DNA from: Malaciobacter molluscorum LMG 25693 | Lineage (GTDB): Bacteria > Campylobacterota > Campylobacteria > Campylobacterales > Arcobacteraceae | Reading direction: 5' to 3' | Length of the DNA: 64,000 nucleotides | NCBI RefSeq assembly: GCF_003544935.1 | Contig: NZ_CP032098.1 | Coordinates: forward strand, 310,001 to 374,000 | Shown here: one piece after another, positions 56,834 through 64,000 of the stretch | Numbering within the stretch: position 1 is the stretch's first letter | How the letters are laid out: each line of letters starts with the position of its first letter | Translations under genes and position numbers: made by a program | The notes under the pieces: model-generated | What the model was told of the DNA's origin: nothing | Databases searched by the model: none | Seen by the model: only the letters and a program-made list of their open reading frames with translations

Positions 56834-57802
56834 TTATAATTTAAGACCGATAATATCTCTTACTTGTTCCATTTTTGCTTGAGCGATTTTTCTTGCTTTA
56901 GAAGCACCATGAGCTAAAATATCTCTTACTTCATCTTTATTGTTTACGTAATATTCTCTTTTTTCCAAATATGGTTCAAAGTGTTCATTTATTTTATCAA
57001 GTAGTGTTAATTTAAAATGACCATAACCTTCACCTGGAGTTTCATATCTTTTTTGCAAAGCTAATAATTCATCTTGATTCATAAATAGTTCACAAAGTTT
57101 ATAGATATTACATCCATTCCAATCTTTTACTTCATCAAGTTCTTTTGAGTCTGTTACAATACTCATAACTTGTTTTTTTAGCTTTTTCTTACTCGCAAAC
57201 ATATCAATTGTATTTCCATACGATTTTGACATTTTTGCTCCATCAGTTCCTGGAACTGTTGCAACTATTTCATCAACTTTTGCTTCAGGAAGTACAAAAA
57301 CTTCTTGTTTATAAGCATGATTAAAAGAGTTTGCAATATCTCTTGTCATCTCTACGTGTTGAATTTGATCTTTTCCTACTGGCACTACATTTACATCATA
57401 AAGTAAAATATCTGCAGCCATTAAAACAGGATATGAAAATAACCCGTGATTTGCTTGAATTCCTCTTGCAGTTTTATCTTTATATGAGTGTGCTCTTTCT
57501 AATAATCCCATTGAAGTGTGATTTGATAATATCCAGTATAATTCAAGTACCTCTTTTACATCATGTTGTACCCAAAATGTAGATTTCTCTGGGTCCATTC
57601 CTAAAGCTAAAAAGTTTACAGCAGCTTCAAACATATTGTTTTGTAAAGCCTCTTTTTCTTTTACTGATGTTAAAGCATGGTATGATGCTAAAAATGCAAA
57701 AAGTTCACCGTCATTTTGCGATTCTATCATTTTTTTTATCATACCAAAGTAGTTACCTATGTGTATAGTACCTGATGGTTGAATTCCTGATAATATTCTC
57801 AA
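56834..57802 (-). CDS. trpS: Tryptophanyl-tRNA synthetase
   Basis: TrpS charges tRNA-Trp. The class I signatures are visible: HIGN in GIQPSGTIHIGNYFGMI near the N-terminus and KMSKS in DGAKMSKSYGN. The frame is open from a TTG at 57817, but the TTG at 57802 fits better: AAGGAT sits 6 bases before it and it gives the usual MRILSGIQPSG start, for 322 residues. Other family segments are VPVGKDQIQHVEMTRDIA and a C-terminal helical domain. It is monocistronic, 70 bases downstream of the TAXI gene. Confidence 0.96.
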   Translation of the reverse strand: MRILSGIQPSGTIHIGNYFGMIKKMIESQNDGELFAFLASYHALTSVKEKEALQNNMFEAAVNFLALGMDPEKSTFWVQHDVKEVLELYWILSNHTSMGLLERAHSYKDKTARGIQANHGLFSYPVLMAADILLYDVNVVPVGKDQIQHVEMTRDIANSFNHAYKQEVFVLPEAKVDEIVATVPGTDGAKMSKSYGNTIDMFASKKKLKKQVMSIVTDSKELDEVKDWNGCNIYKLCELFMNQDELLALQKRYETPGEGYGHFKLTLLDKINEHFEPYLEKREYYVNNKDEVRDILAHGASKARKIAQAKMEQVRDIIGLKL

Positions 57803-57871
57803 AACTAAATCCTTCAATTTTTTTTGGAATTATATCCAAATTAGCCTAAAATAGACATCTTATTAACTATA

Positions 57872-59155
57872 TTATAAAGACTTTAATTTTGTTTTCATCT
57901 TTTGTTCAATCATATTTATATGCATAAGTAGATTGTAATATTCCCCCATAAAAGATAGGGGAACTTTAGTCTCTTTTGAAATCTCTTCTTGAAATTGTTG
58001 TATCTTTTTTAATTCTTGTTCTAGTTGATCTTTTTTTAATGTAGGAATAGATCTTTCTATTTGTTTTACTTCATCATACCATCTATATATTTTAGAACGC
58101 ATACTCCATTGATAAAGAGGAAAAGCTCCTTTTAATAAAGGTATCATCAAGGTAATTAAAGGAATTAGAAATATTTTTAATCTATCTATATTTGCAGCTA
58201 TCCAATAAGGAAATATTTTTTCAAGCCAAGTGTCTCCATTTTTGAAATATATTTTAGCTTCTTCATTTGATTCAAGTTTCAAATTAGTAAGATTTGGAAA
58301 TTCATTCTCTTTTGAAAATAAGTCTTTTTTACTATGTACTTCTTTTACTTTTTTTAATAATATTCTTATTAGTTCCTGTGAAAAGTTATTCTTTACTACA
58401 AGATTTGCTGTTGTTGCAAGTAAATTTATATTCTCATCTGGAAGATTTTTATATAAATCTATTGTTCCTTCATAAAGTTTAAGTGATTCTAAATATGAGT
58501 ATTTTCTACTATAGGCTTTTGCTCTTTTAAAGCTAAAAGTATTTATATTTGGATTTTCAAGTAAGTCTCTTACTATTTTTGAATTATGAGAAGCTACTAT
58601 AAACATAGCATCTATCTTTTTATTTAAAAGAAGTTCTTTTGCTTTAGATGGAGAATATGTATAAATAGTTGAGTTTTCATTTGATATTTTATTATCTTTT
58701 AATATTTGTAAGCTTAAATCATAAGTGCCACTTCCTATTTCTCCAATAGATATTTTTTTTGTTATTAATTGAATAATATAATCAATTTTATAACCTTCAT
58801 TTCTATAAAATACCCATAATGGTTCATAATAAATAGAAGCTATAGCTTTTATTTTATTTGTATTTTTAGAAGTTATTGTCCCATTTTGAATAAAAGCTAC
58901 ATCAACAAGATTATCTTCTATCAGTTTTATATTTTCAATAGAACCTTTAGAAGTTAGTATATTTACTTTTACTTTTTCTTTTTCTAATAATTTTTTATAT
59001 TCAAGTGCAGTTTTATAATATTGTGCATCTTTTGAACCTACTGCAATTGTAATCTCTTTTTTTGGTGCTGGTTTTACAAACTTTGATGTTATATAAAAAG
59101 AAGCAATAATTAAAAGTAAAATAGGAATTGAAATTTTAAAAAATTTATTTTTCAT
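57872..59155 (-). CDS. TAXI-family solute-binding protein with C-terminal membrane anchor
   Basis: The 427 residues have an N-terminal signal-anchor (about 7-24), then a TAXI-type periplasmic binding domain: ITIAVGSKDAQYYKTALEYKKLL, DVAFIQNGTIT, IGEIGSGTYDLSLQIL and DAMFIVASHNSKIVRDLL. A second membrane helix lies at about 325-348, followed by a cytoplasmic coiled segment (WYDEVKQIERSIPTLKKDQLEQELKKIQQF). Classical TAXI proteins are free periplasmic TRAP subunits, and no TRAP permease is adjacent. The C-terminal anchor and tail suggest a sensor-like or membrane-tethered role; this is inferred. Confidence 0.82.
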   Translation of the reverse strand: MKNKFFKISIPILLLIIASFYITSKFVKPAPKKEITIAVGSKDAQYYKTALEYKKLLEKEKVKVNILTSKGSIENIKLIEDNLVDVAFIQNGTITSKNTNKIKAIASIYYEPLWVFYRNEGYKIDYIIQLITKKISIGEIGSGTYDLSLQILKDNKISNENSTIYTYSPSKAKELLLNKKIDAMFIVASHNSKIVRDLLENPNINTFSFKRAKAYSRKYSYLESLKLYEGTIDLYKNLPDENINLLATTANLVVKNNFSQELIRILLKKVKEVHSKKDLFSKENEFPNLTNLKLESNEEAKIYFKNGDTWLEKIFPYWIAANIDRLKIFLIPLITLMIPLLKGAFPLYQWSMRSKIYRWYDEVKQIERSIPTLKKDQLEQELKKIQQFQEEISKETKVPLSFMGEYYNLLMHINMIEQKMKTKLKSL

Positions 59156-59187
59156 AAATATACCTTTAAATTGGATAATTTATGATA

Positions 59188-59733
59188 TTATAAATTTTCT
59201 AATAATACTTTAAATCCTATACATATTAATACAATACCACCTAAAATCTCAGCTTTGCTTTCAAATTTTGCTGTTCCTTTTGAACCAATCATTACGCCTA
59301 TAAAACTAAAAATAAATGTAGTTACACCAATAATTAAAAGTGATAAATATACATTTAAATCAAATAGTTGTAGTGTAAATCCTGCTGCCATTGCATCAAT
59401 ACTAGTAGCAATTGCTAAAGTTAAAAGTATTTTATTTGAAACTTTTGCAATATCTTCTTCAGTATTTTCACCATAAGCTTCATAAATCATTTTTCCACCA
59501 ATTATAAGAAGTAGAATAAATGCAACCCAATAATCAAATCCACCTATATACTCTTTTAATCCAACACCACCAAAATATCCAATAAATGGCATAATAGCTT
59601 GAAATAAACCAAAATATAAACCAGCTTTTAAAGCAAGAACTTTTAAATTTTCATTACTTTTTATTCCAAGCCCAATAGATACTGCAAATGCATCCATACT
59701 AAGTGCAATTGCTAATATAATGACATCTAACAA
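59188..59733 (-). CDS. mntP: Manganese efflux pump MntP
   Basis: The 181 residues form six membrane helices in two homologous halves. The acidic motif SMDAFAVSIGLGI is in the first helix and its counterpart ATSIDAMAAGF in the second half. The ends match the family (LGGIVLICIGFKVLLENL). MntP exports excess Mn2+. No Mn riboswitch or MntR site is evident in the 48-base gap upstream, which follows the TonB cluster. Confidence 0.92.
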   Translation of the reverse strand: MLDVIILAIALSMDAFAVSIGLGIKSNENLKVLALKAGLYFGLFQAIMPFIGYFGGVGLKEYIGGFDYWVAFILLLIIGGKMIYEAYGENTEEDIAKVSNKILLTLAIATSIDAMAAGFTLQLFDLNVYLSLLIIGVTTFIFSFIGVMIGSKGTAKFESKAEILGGIVLICIGFKVLLENL

Positions 59734-59781
59734 AATAATTCCTCTATTTAATTTTTGGGAATTATAATAAATTTCTTTATA

Positions 59782-60954
59782 TTAACTTCTTAATTCTTTT
59801 AAAATACTTCTTGCTCTTTTTTTATGGTAGGGATTATTAACTACTTTTTCAAGTGTTTTTATACTTTGTGTTTTATTATTAAGTTCATAATAACATAAAG
59901 CTTTTAATATCTGTTTTTCTCCATCAACTTTACTATTTGTTTTTGTTTTCATTGAATCAACTATTTTAATACTTTTATTATATTGTTCTTTATTATAATA
60001 TAAATTAGCAAGTATCATTTTATATTTATTTTCATTTGCAAATTGTGATGATTCTAATTTTTTTATAGCTAAATCTATCTCTTTTGCATTGATATAGCAA
60101 GTTAATAATATTTCAAATGTTTTTTTATCTTCTTCTATTAGTTTTTGATTTATAGCTTTTGTTAAAAGAATACCTGCTTTATTATAAACATCATTTTGTA
60201 ATAAAATATTTATAAAGTATAAAATATTGTCTTTTTTTGTTAATATATTATTTTTATATGCTAGTTCTAAAGTTGATAATGATTTTTTTAATCTATCTTT
60301 TTGTTGGTACAATGAAGCTAATTGAACCCAATATTGTTCATTTGTATTAAATATCTTAACCATTTTTTCCATTGTACTCAAAGCACCATTATAGTCTTTT
60401 ATTTCAATATAAGATGAATATAAAATTTTATACCATGATTCTTCTATTTGTTTTTTTATAGACATATATCTATTTGAATAATCAATAGCTTTTTTATATT
60501 TTTTATTATAATAATATCCAAGAATTAGATTTTCATAAATATCTTCTTTTTTTATAAACTTACTATTTAATAAAGATTCTGATATTTTTAAACTCTTTTT
60601 ATATTTTTCAATTGAAAGATATATTTTTGCTAAAGAGTATTTTATACTATCGATGCTTTTAGGCTCAAATGCATTTAATTTTATAATTTGTTCATATATT
60701 TTTGCAACTTTTTCATATTTATTATTTGTTATGTAAATATTAGAAAGTGTTTGTAAAATATATGATTTCTCATACGCATTTTTATCTTGCTTAAGTAGTT
60801 CATCTAAAATAGTTTTTGCTTTATTTAACTTATTTTCTTCCATGAGTTTTTGAGCATTTGTTAAACTATTATATGTACTTTTTGACATATGTTGTTTTGC
60901 ATATAAACTACAACTTAAAGTAATTGCTAAAGTTAAAAATAATTTTTTTATCAT
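59782..60954 (-). CDS. TPR-repeat periplasmic protein of the TonB cluster
   Basis: The 390 residues have a signal peptide (MIKKLFLTLAITLSCSLYA) and then helical TPR repeats throughout, such as AKTILDELLKQDKNAYEKSYILQTLSNIYITNNKYEKVAKIYEQIIKLN. It overlaps tonB by 4 bases and is last in the DUF3450-TtpC-ExbB-ExbD-TonB-TPR order, where a TPR protein is a regular member in marine gammaproteobacterial TonB2 systems. It probably links the inner-membrane motor to the outer membrane or organises the periplasmic complex; its precise role is not established. Confidence 0.85.
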   Translation of the reverse strand: MIKKLFLTLAITLSCSLYAKQHMSKSTYNSLTNAQKLMEENKLNKAKTILDELLKQDKNAYEKSYILQTLSNIYITNNKYEKVAKIYEQIIKLNAFEPKSIDSIKYSLAKIYLSIEKYKKSLKISESLLNSKFIKKEDIYENLILGYYYNKKYKKAIDYSNRYMSIKKQIEESWYKILYSSYIEIKDYNGALSTMEKMVKIFNTNEQYWVQLASLYQQKDRLKKSLSTLELAYKNNILTKKDNILYFINILLQNDVYNKAGILLTKAINQKLIEEDKKTFEILLTCYINAKEIDLAIKKLESSQFANENKYKMILANLYYNKEQYNKSIKIVDSMKTKTNSKVDGEKQILKALCYYELNNKTQSIKTLEKVVNNPYHKKRARSILKELRS

Positions 60955-61577
60955 CTTGCCAACCTAAAATTAAAAGTAATTGTTGCGTTTTTGAAGCTAC
61001 CTTCAACATCATCTTTAGACGGTTTAAATCTCCATCTTTTTATTGCATTAATAGAAGCTTTTTCAAATAGACCTTTAGGATTAGATTCTACAACTTTTAC
61101 ATCTTTTACAAAACCATTAGAATCAATTTTAAATGCTAATTGAACAAAACCTTCTTGTCTTCTCATCTTTGCTTTTCTTGGATACCTTGGGTTTACTCTT
61201 TTAAGTGCTGAAAGCATATTTGCATCTAATAAATTTGAACCTAATTCTATTTGTGCACCATTTAGAGAATTTATAGAAGATATATCAATATTTCTATTTA
61301 CTGCAAGAGGTTTTATTTTTACATTTTTATCAAGATTTTTATTTAAATTTGTTTTTATATCAAGCTTTTTAGGTTCAACTTTTTTCACTTCTTCTTTTGG
61401 TTTAATTCTTTTTTTCTTTTGTATATCTGTATCTTTTTTATCTCTTAAATATGTAAGTTGAATCGGTTCACTTCTTTTTTGTAAAGCTTTACCCTCCGTT
61501 GATGTCATCTCATTCATTAAAATAAACATAGAAATAGAAATTACAAAAGATAAAGAAATTGCAATAAAAATTCTCAT
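60951..61577 (-). CDS. tonB: TonB protein
   Basis: The 208 residues have an N-terminal membrane anchor (about 3-22) and a lysine-rich middle (KKKRIKPKEEVKKVEPKKLDIK) in place of a long Pro-rich spacer. The TonB C-terminal domain reads RVNPRYPRKAKMRRQEGFVQLAFKIDSNGFVKDVKVVESNPKGLFEKASINAIKRWRFKP. TonB carries energy from ExbBD to outer-membrane receptors. Its short spacer is typical of TonB2-type proteins. It starts 1 base after exbD and overlaps the TPR gene by 4 bases. Confidence 0.94.
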   Translation of the reverse strand: MRIFIAISLSFVISISMFILMNEMTSTEGKALQKRSEPIQLTYLRDKKDTDIQKKKRIKPKEEVKKVEPKKLDIKTNLNKNLDKNVKIKPLAVNRNIDISSINSLNGAQIELGSNLLDANMLSALKRVNPRYPRKAKMRRQEGFVQLAFKIDSNGFVKDVKVVESNPKGLFEKASINAIKRWRFKPSKDDVEGSFKNATITFNFRLAR

Positions 61578-61578
61578 A

Positions 61579-61983
61579 CTAATTCTTTAATGTTGAAATT
61601 GAAATATTTGTAATTCCTGCAAGTCTTACTTGATCCATTACTTTTACTAAAACACCAGTTCTTGCATCTTTATCTGATTGTACAACTACACTGTTTTGAG
61701 AATTGCTAGCTTTTAATCTTTCTATATTTGAACGAACTGCTCTTATATCAACCATTCTTTTATCAATCCAAATTTCATCATTGTTTTTTATAGCAATTAA
61801 TATATTTGCTTGAGATTTTTGTTGACTTGTTTTTGCACTTGGTCTATTTACTTCAACACCAGCTTCTTTTACAAAAGATGTAGTTACAATAAAAAATATC
61901 AACATAATAAAAACTACATCAAGCATTGGAGTTAGATTTATTTCTGTCTCTTCTTTATGCTGTTTATGGGAAAATCTTCTCAT
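61579..61983 (-). CDS. exbD: Biopolymer transport protein ExbD
   Basis: The 134 residues have a short cytoplasmic start, then a single membrane helix with the proton-carrying aspartate in ETEINLTPMLDVVFIMLIFFIVTTSF, and a periplasmic ExbD/TolR domain (NILIAIKNNDEIWIDKRMV, then RTGVLVKVMDQVRLAGITNISIST). It directly abuts exbB and tonB. Together they form the proton-driven motor in the inner membrane. Confidence 0.95.
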   Translation of the reverse strand: MRRFSHKQHKEETEINLTPMLDVVFIMLIFFIVTTSFVKEAGVEVNRPSAKTSQQKSQANILIAIKNNDEIWIDKRMVDIRAVRSNIERLKASNSQNSVVVQSDKDARTGVLVKVMDQVRLAGITNISISTLKN

Positions 61984-62502
61984 TTATAAAACCTTTGAAA
62001 TCTCTAAATATAATTTATCTGTGTGGTATTTTATTGAAAGTTCTAATTTTTTTTCAAAAAGTATTCCACTTAATGCTACTACCATTCCTGCCATTGTAGG
62101 AATAGTTGCCATTGATACACCGTTTGCCATAGATTTTACATTACTTGTTCCATTTATTGCCATTACATCAAAAACTTCTATCATTCCTGTAACTGTTCCT
62201 AATAGACCAACTAATGGACAAACAATAATTAAAGTTTTGATAAAACTAAGGCCTTTTTTTAACTTCATATTTGAATCTTCAATCAAATATCTTTTAATTT
62301 CTTCTTTAAATTTTTTTTCATATTGATTATTTTTCAAATCTTCAAAAAGAGCTTTTCTAAATTTTTTATATTCAATACTTATGTACATATATCTTTCAAT
62401 CAGCAATGCCCAAAGAAATAGGGCAATTGCAAAAACAATATATAGTACAAAACCACCTTTATTAAAAAAGCCAAGTAAATTATCTATATATATATCAATC
62501 AT
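61984..62502 (-). CDS. exbB: Biopolymer transport protein ExbB (short form)
   Basis: The 172 residues form a MotA/TolQ/ExbB proton-channel protein with three membrane helices: an N-terminal one (FVLYIVFAIALFLWALLIER) and a C-terminal pair with FIKTLIIVCPLVGLLGTVTGMIEVFDVMAINGTSNVKSMANGVSMATIPTMAGMVVALSGILFE. In the cluster it pairs with ExbD, while the longer paralogue upstream is the TtpC-like extra subunit. It abuts exbD exactly and starts 1 base after the longer gene. Confidence 0.94.
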   Translation of the reverse strand: MIDIYIDNLLGFFNKGGFVLYIVFAIALFLWALLIERYMYISIEYKKFRKALFEDLKNNQYEKKFKEEIKRYLIEDSNMKLKKGLSFIKTLIIVCPLVGLLGTVTGMIEVFDVMAINGTSNVKSMANGVSMATIPTMAGMVVALSGILFEKKLELSIKYHTDKLYLEISKVL

Positions 62503-62503
62503 G

Positions 62504-63820
62504 TTATTTTAAATTTTTTGCTAACATTCCTATACTTTGCTCTTCTAATATTGATACTATAGCTTCAGATTTTGAAGAGATATATGTATATGCAAAAAGT
62601 AATGGAATGGCTGTAACTAAACCTAAAACTGTTGTAATTAAAGCAGTTGAAATTCCTCCTGCCATCAGTTTTGGGTCACCTGTACCAAATAAAGTGATTG
62701 CTTGGAAAGTTGCAATCATCCCTGTAACAGTTCCTAAAAGACCAAGTAATGGTGTAACAGCTGCAAGTAGTTTCACAAAACTTTGACCTTTTTTTATTTC
62801 ATTTGTCTCTTTTAAAATAGCTTCACTTATTCTTATTTCTAAATCATTGATTGAGTTATCTTGATTTTTATAGAATACTTCTGCAATTTTTCCTAAAGAG
62901 TTTGAATTATCGTAATTTGAAATATTTTTTTCTTGTTTTTTTATTTTATTATGAATGATATTTAAAATAGCGATTTTATAAATAGCAAATAAAATACCTA
63001 ACCCTCCAAGAACTAAAATTATATAACCTACAATTCCACCTTGATTTACTCTATCCATAAGTGTAGGGTTATTGCCTAACATATCAAATAGAGTTCCTTT
63101 TGTAGGATCAATTAAAACTTGTTTAATCTCATTTGAACTATTTTCAAAATCTTTTGCTTCACTTTTATAGTTAGAACTTGGTTGTACTGATAATTCTACA
63201 AGAGAGTTAATATCATTTGAATATTTTAAATAATTTCCATCTGAAAATGCAGAAAATAATCCAACTCTAGTTACATCTTTTAATGTTTTTTCTCCATTAT
63301 CCGAAATTACTGTTGCTTTATATTTTGAAATATTACCACTTTGAATTATTTCATCTAACATTGTGTGCCAAAAAGTAGTTAATTCTTCAATAGTTGGAAG
63401 TTTTTTAGAATTTGAGAATTTTTTAAAAATCTCTTCTTTTTTAGGAAATTGTGAAGCTGTAAAACTTCTATTGTAGTTTGTAAGAAAATCAGCAGATGTT
63501 TGTCTTACACTTCCAAACATCTCACCTAAATCTCCAATCTTTACATTAAGTAAAGCTTCTTGTTTTGATAATACTTTTTCTTTTTCTTCAATTATTGCTT
63601 TTAATTTTTTTGTTTTTAAATTCTCTTGTTTTAATTCATTTTGAGTTTTTATTAAAAGTTGTTTTTGTTTTTCTTTATTATTTAAAAATTCTTCAAGTCT
63701 TTTTTGCTCTTCAAGTAGTTCTTTGTTTGAACTTTGTTTCACATTATTTAATAGATTATTTAAATCAAGACCAAAAGCAAAGTTTGAAATTAAAATAACA
63801 GTTAATATATATTTAATCAT
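62504..63820 (-). CDS. TtpC-like long MotA/TolQ/ExbB family protein
   Basis: The 438 residues begin with a signal peptide (MIKYILTVILISNFAFG) and a periplasmic coiled coil (about 25-95, KRLEEFLNNKEKQKQLLIKTQNELKQENLKTKKLKAIIEEKEKVLSKQEALL). A middle domain and then the ExbB core follow, with membrane helices at about 263-285, 350-372 and 392-418 (SFVKLLAAVTPLLGLLGTVTGMIATFQAITLFGTGDPKLMAGGISTALITTVLGLVTAIPLLFAY). This layout is that of TtpC, the extra subunit needed by Vibrio TonB2 systems. It lies between DUF3450 and exbB, as in those systems. Confidence 0.88.
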   Translation of the reverse strand: MIKYILTVILISNFAFGLDLNNLLNNVKQSSNKELLEEQKRLEEFLNNKEKQKQLLIKTQNELKQENLKTKKLKAIIEEKEKVLSKQEALLNVKIGDLGEMFGSVRQTSADFLTNYNRSFTASQFPKKEEIFKKFSNSKKLPTIEELTTFWHTMLDEIIQSGNISKYKATVISDNGEKTLKDVTRVGLFSAFSDGNYLKYSNDINSLVELSVQPSSNYKSEAKDFENSSNEIKQVLIDPTKGTLFDMLGNNPTLMDRVNQGGIVGYIILVLGGLGILFAIYKIAILNIIHNKIKKQEKNISNYDNSNSLGKIAEVFYKNQDNSINDLEIRISEAILKETNEIKKGQSFVKLLAAVTPLLGLLGTVTGMIATFQAITLFGTGDPKLMAGGISTALITTVLGLVTAIPLLFAYTYISSKSEAIVSILEEQSIGMLAKNLK

Positions 63821-63837
63821 TTACTATCCTTAAGTGT

Positions 63838-64000
63838 TAAAAATGGTAGGTTCAAAAAATCTACATTTTGTTGTTTTTTTGCAATTTTTATGGCTTTTCT
63901 TATATTTGATTTAGCACTACTATCATCAATTTCTATCCATGTTTTTTTACTTTTATCCCAATATCCATAATCTTTTAAATCTAAGCTTTGATAATATAAT
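63838..64000 (-). CDS. DUF3450-family periplasmic protein (C-terminal part; start lies beyond the window)
   Basis: An open minus-strand frame enters from the window end and stops at 63838-63840. The 53 complete codons seen end YYQSLDLKDYGYWDKSKKTWIEIDD, then IRKAIKIAKKQQNVDFLNLPF. The pattern of YYQSLD, a W-containing DxxxKxW segment, and airiArkq..dLl.LP matches the C-terminus of DUF3450 proteins. DUF3450 is the regular first gene of TtpC-type TonB2 clusters, which supports the call. It ends 17 bases before the TtpC-like start. Confidence 0.8.

Noticed and set aside
1-64000. CRISPR arrays, tRNA or rRNA genes, insertion sequences, prophage genes and known riboswitches.
   Set aside because: None could be recognised in the sequence; intergenic gaps are all short and mostly explained by promoters and hairpins.

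Overview
The window is a stretch of chromosome from a low-GC campylobacterotal (epsilonproteobacterial) bacterium, most likely an Arcobacter-group member. The evidence is the very AT-rich but densely coded DNA, the pheS-pheT-aroA-ispH-rpsA-serA order with a neighbouring HIT gene, a petABC bc1 complex with a di-heme PetC, atpB standing apart from other ATP synthase genes, and many TTG starts. The organism is inferred from gene content and order; no rRNA is present. No rRNA, tRNA, CRISPR array, transposase or integrase gene was seen, and no gene-free stretch exceeds about 200 bases.

Layout. 1-1739 (+): rbfA (3' end), rimP and ribD. 1753-13451 (-): a Cache chemoreceptor, then the housekeeping run pheS-pheT-aroA-ispH-rpsA-serA-efp. 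13557 (+): a HIT protein. 13902-20614 (-): fatty-acid genes (fabG, acpP, fabF, accA), then moeA-queCDE (molybdopterin and queuosine precursor). 20684-21760 (+): a small membrane protein and rsmE. 21790-29626 (-): a cytochrome c'-like protein, petABC, argB-thrC and a GGDEF protein with a heme-binding motif. 29750-32497 (+): an AddA-like helicase-nuclease, overlapping a ThiE-like gene. 33132-37512 (-): a second chemoreceptor, atpB and ilvA. 37643-40513 (+): trmD-rplS, then a nucleosidase-fold protein and a spore-photoproduct-lyase-like radical SAM protein.

From about 40.5 kb the content is more accessory: a LysE exporter, a quinone-reductase-like flavoprotein, DedA, an SDR, a split ThrE-type exporter, a DUF389 protein, a perfectly tandem-duplicated membrane-protein gene (45456-47146), and an AraC regulator divergent from a TonB-dependent receptor with a good Fur box. 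Then come a coaX-hisG-methyltransferase operon, a DUF2235 lipase (Tle1-like) plus TPR/Sel1 lipoprotein pair, trpS, a TAXI solute-binding protein and mntP. The window ends in a TonB2-type energising cluster (DUF3450, TtpC-like long ExbB, ExbB, ExbD, TonB, TPR protein) that could power receptors such as the one at 48.3 kb.

Two structures stand out. The 841-bp direct tandem duplication has a 9-bp CTTTTTTTA at each boundary, and the upstream gene copy has lost its last 16 codons. The DUF2235/lipoprotein pair lies between two near-identical 24-25 bp direct repeats, one of which is the 3' end of the neighbouring methyltransferase gene plus its terminator, as if a toxin-immunity islet had inserted there. 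Neither contains a recombinase gene. Functions are inferred by motif recognition only; no searches were run.
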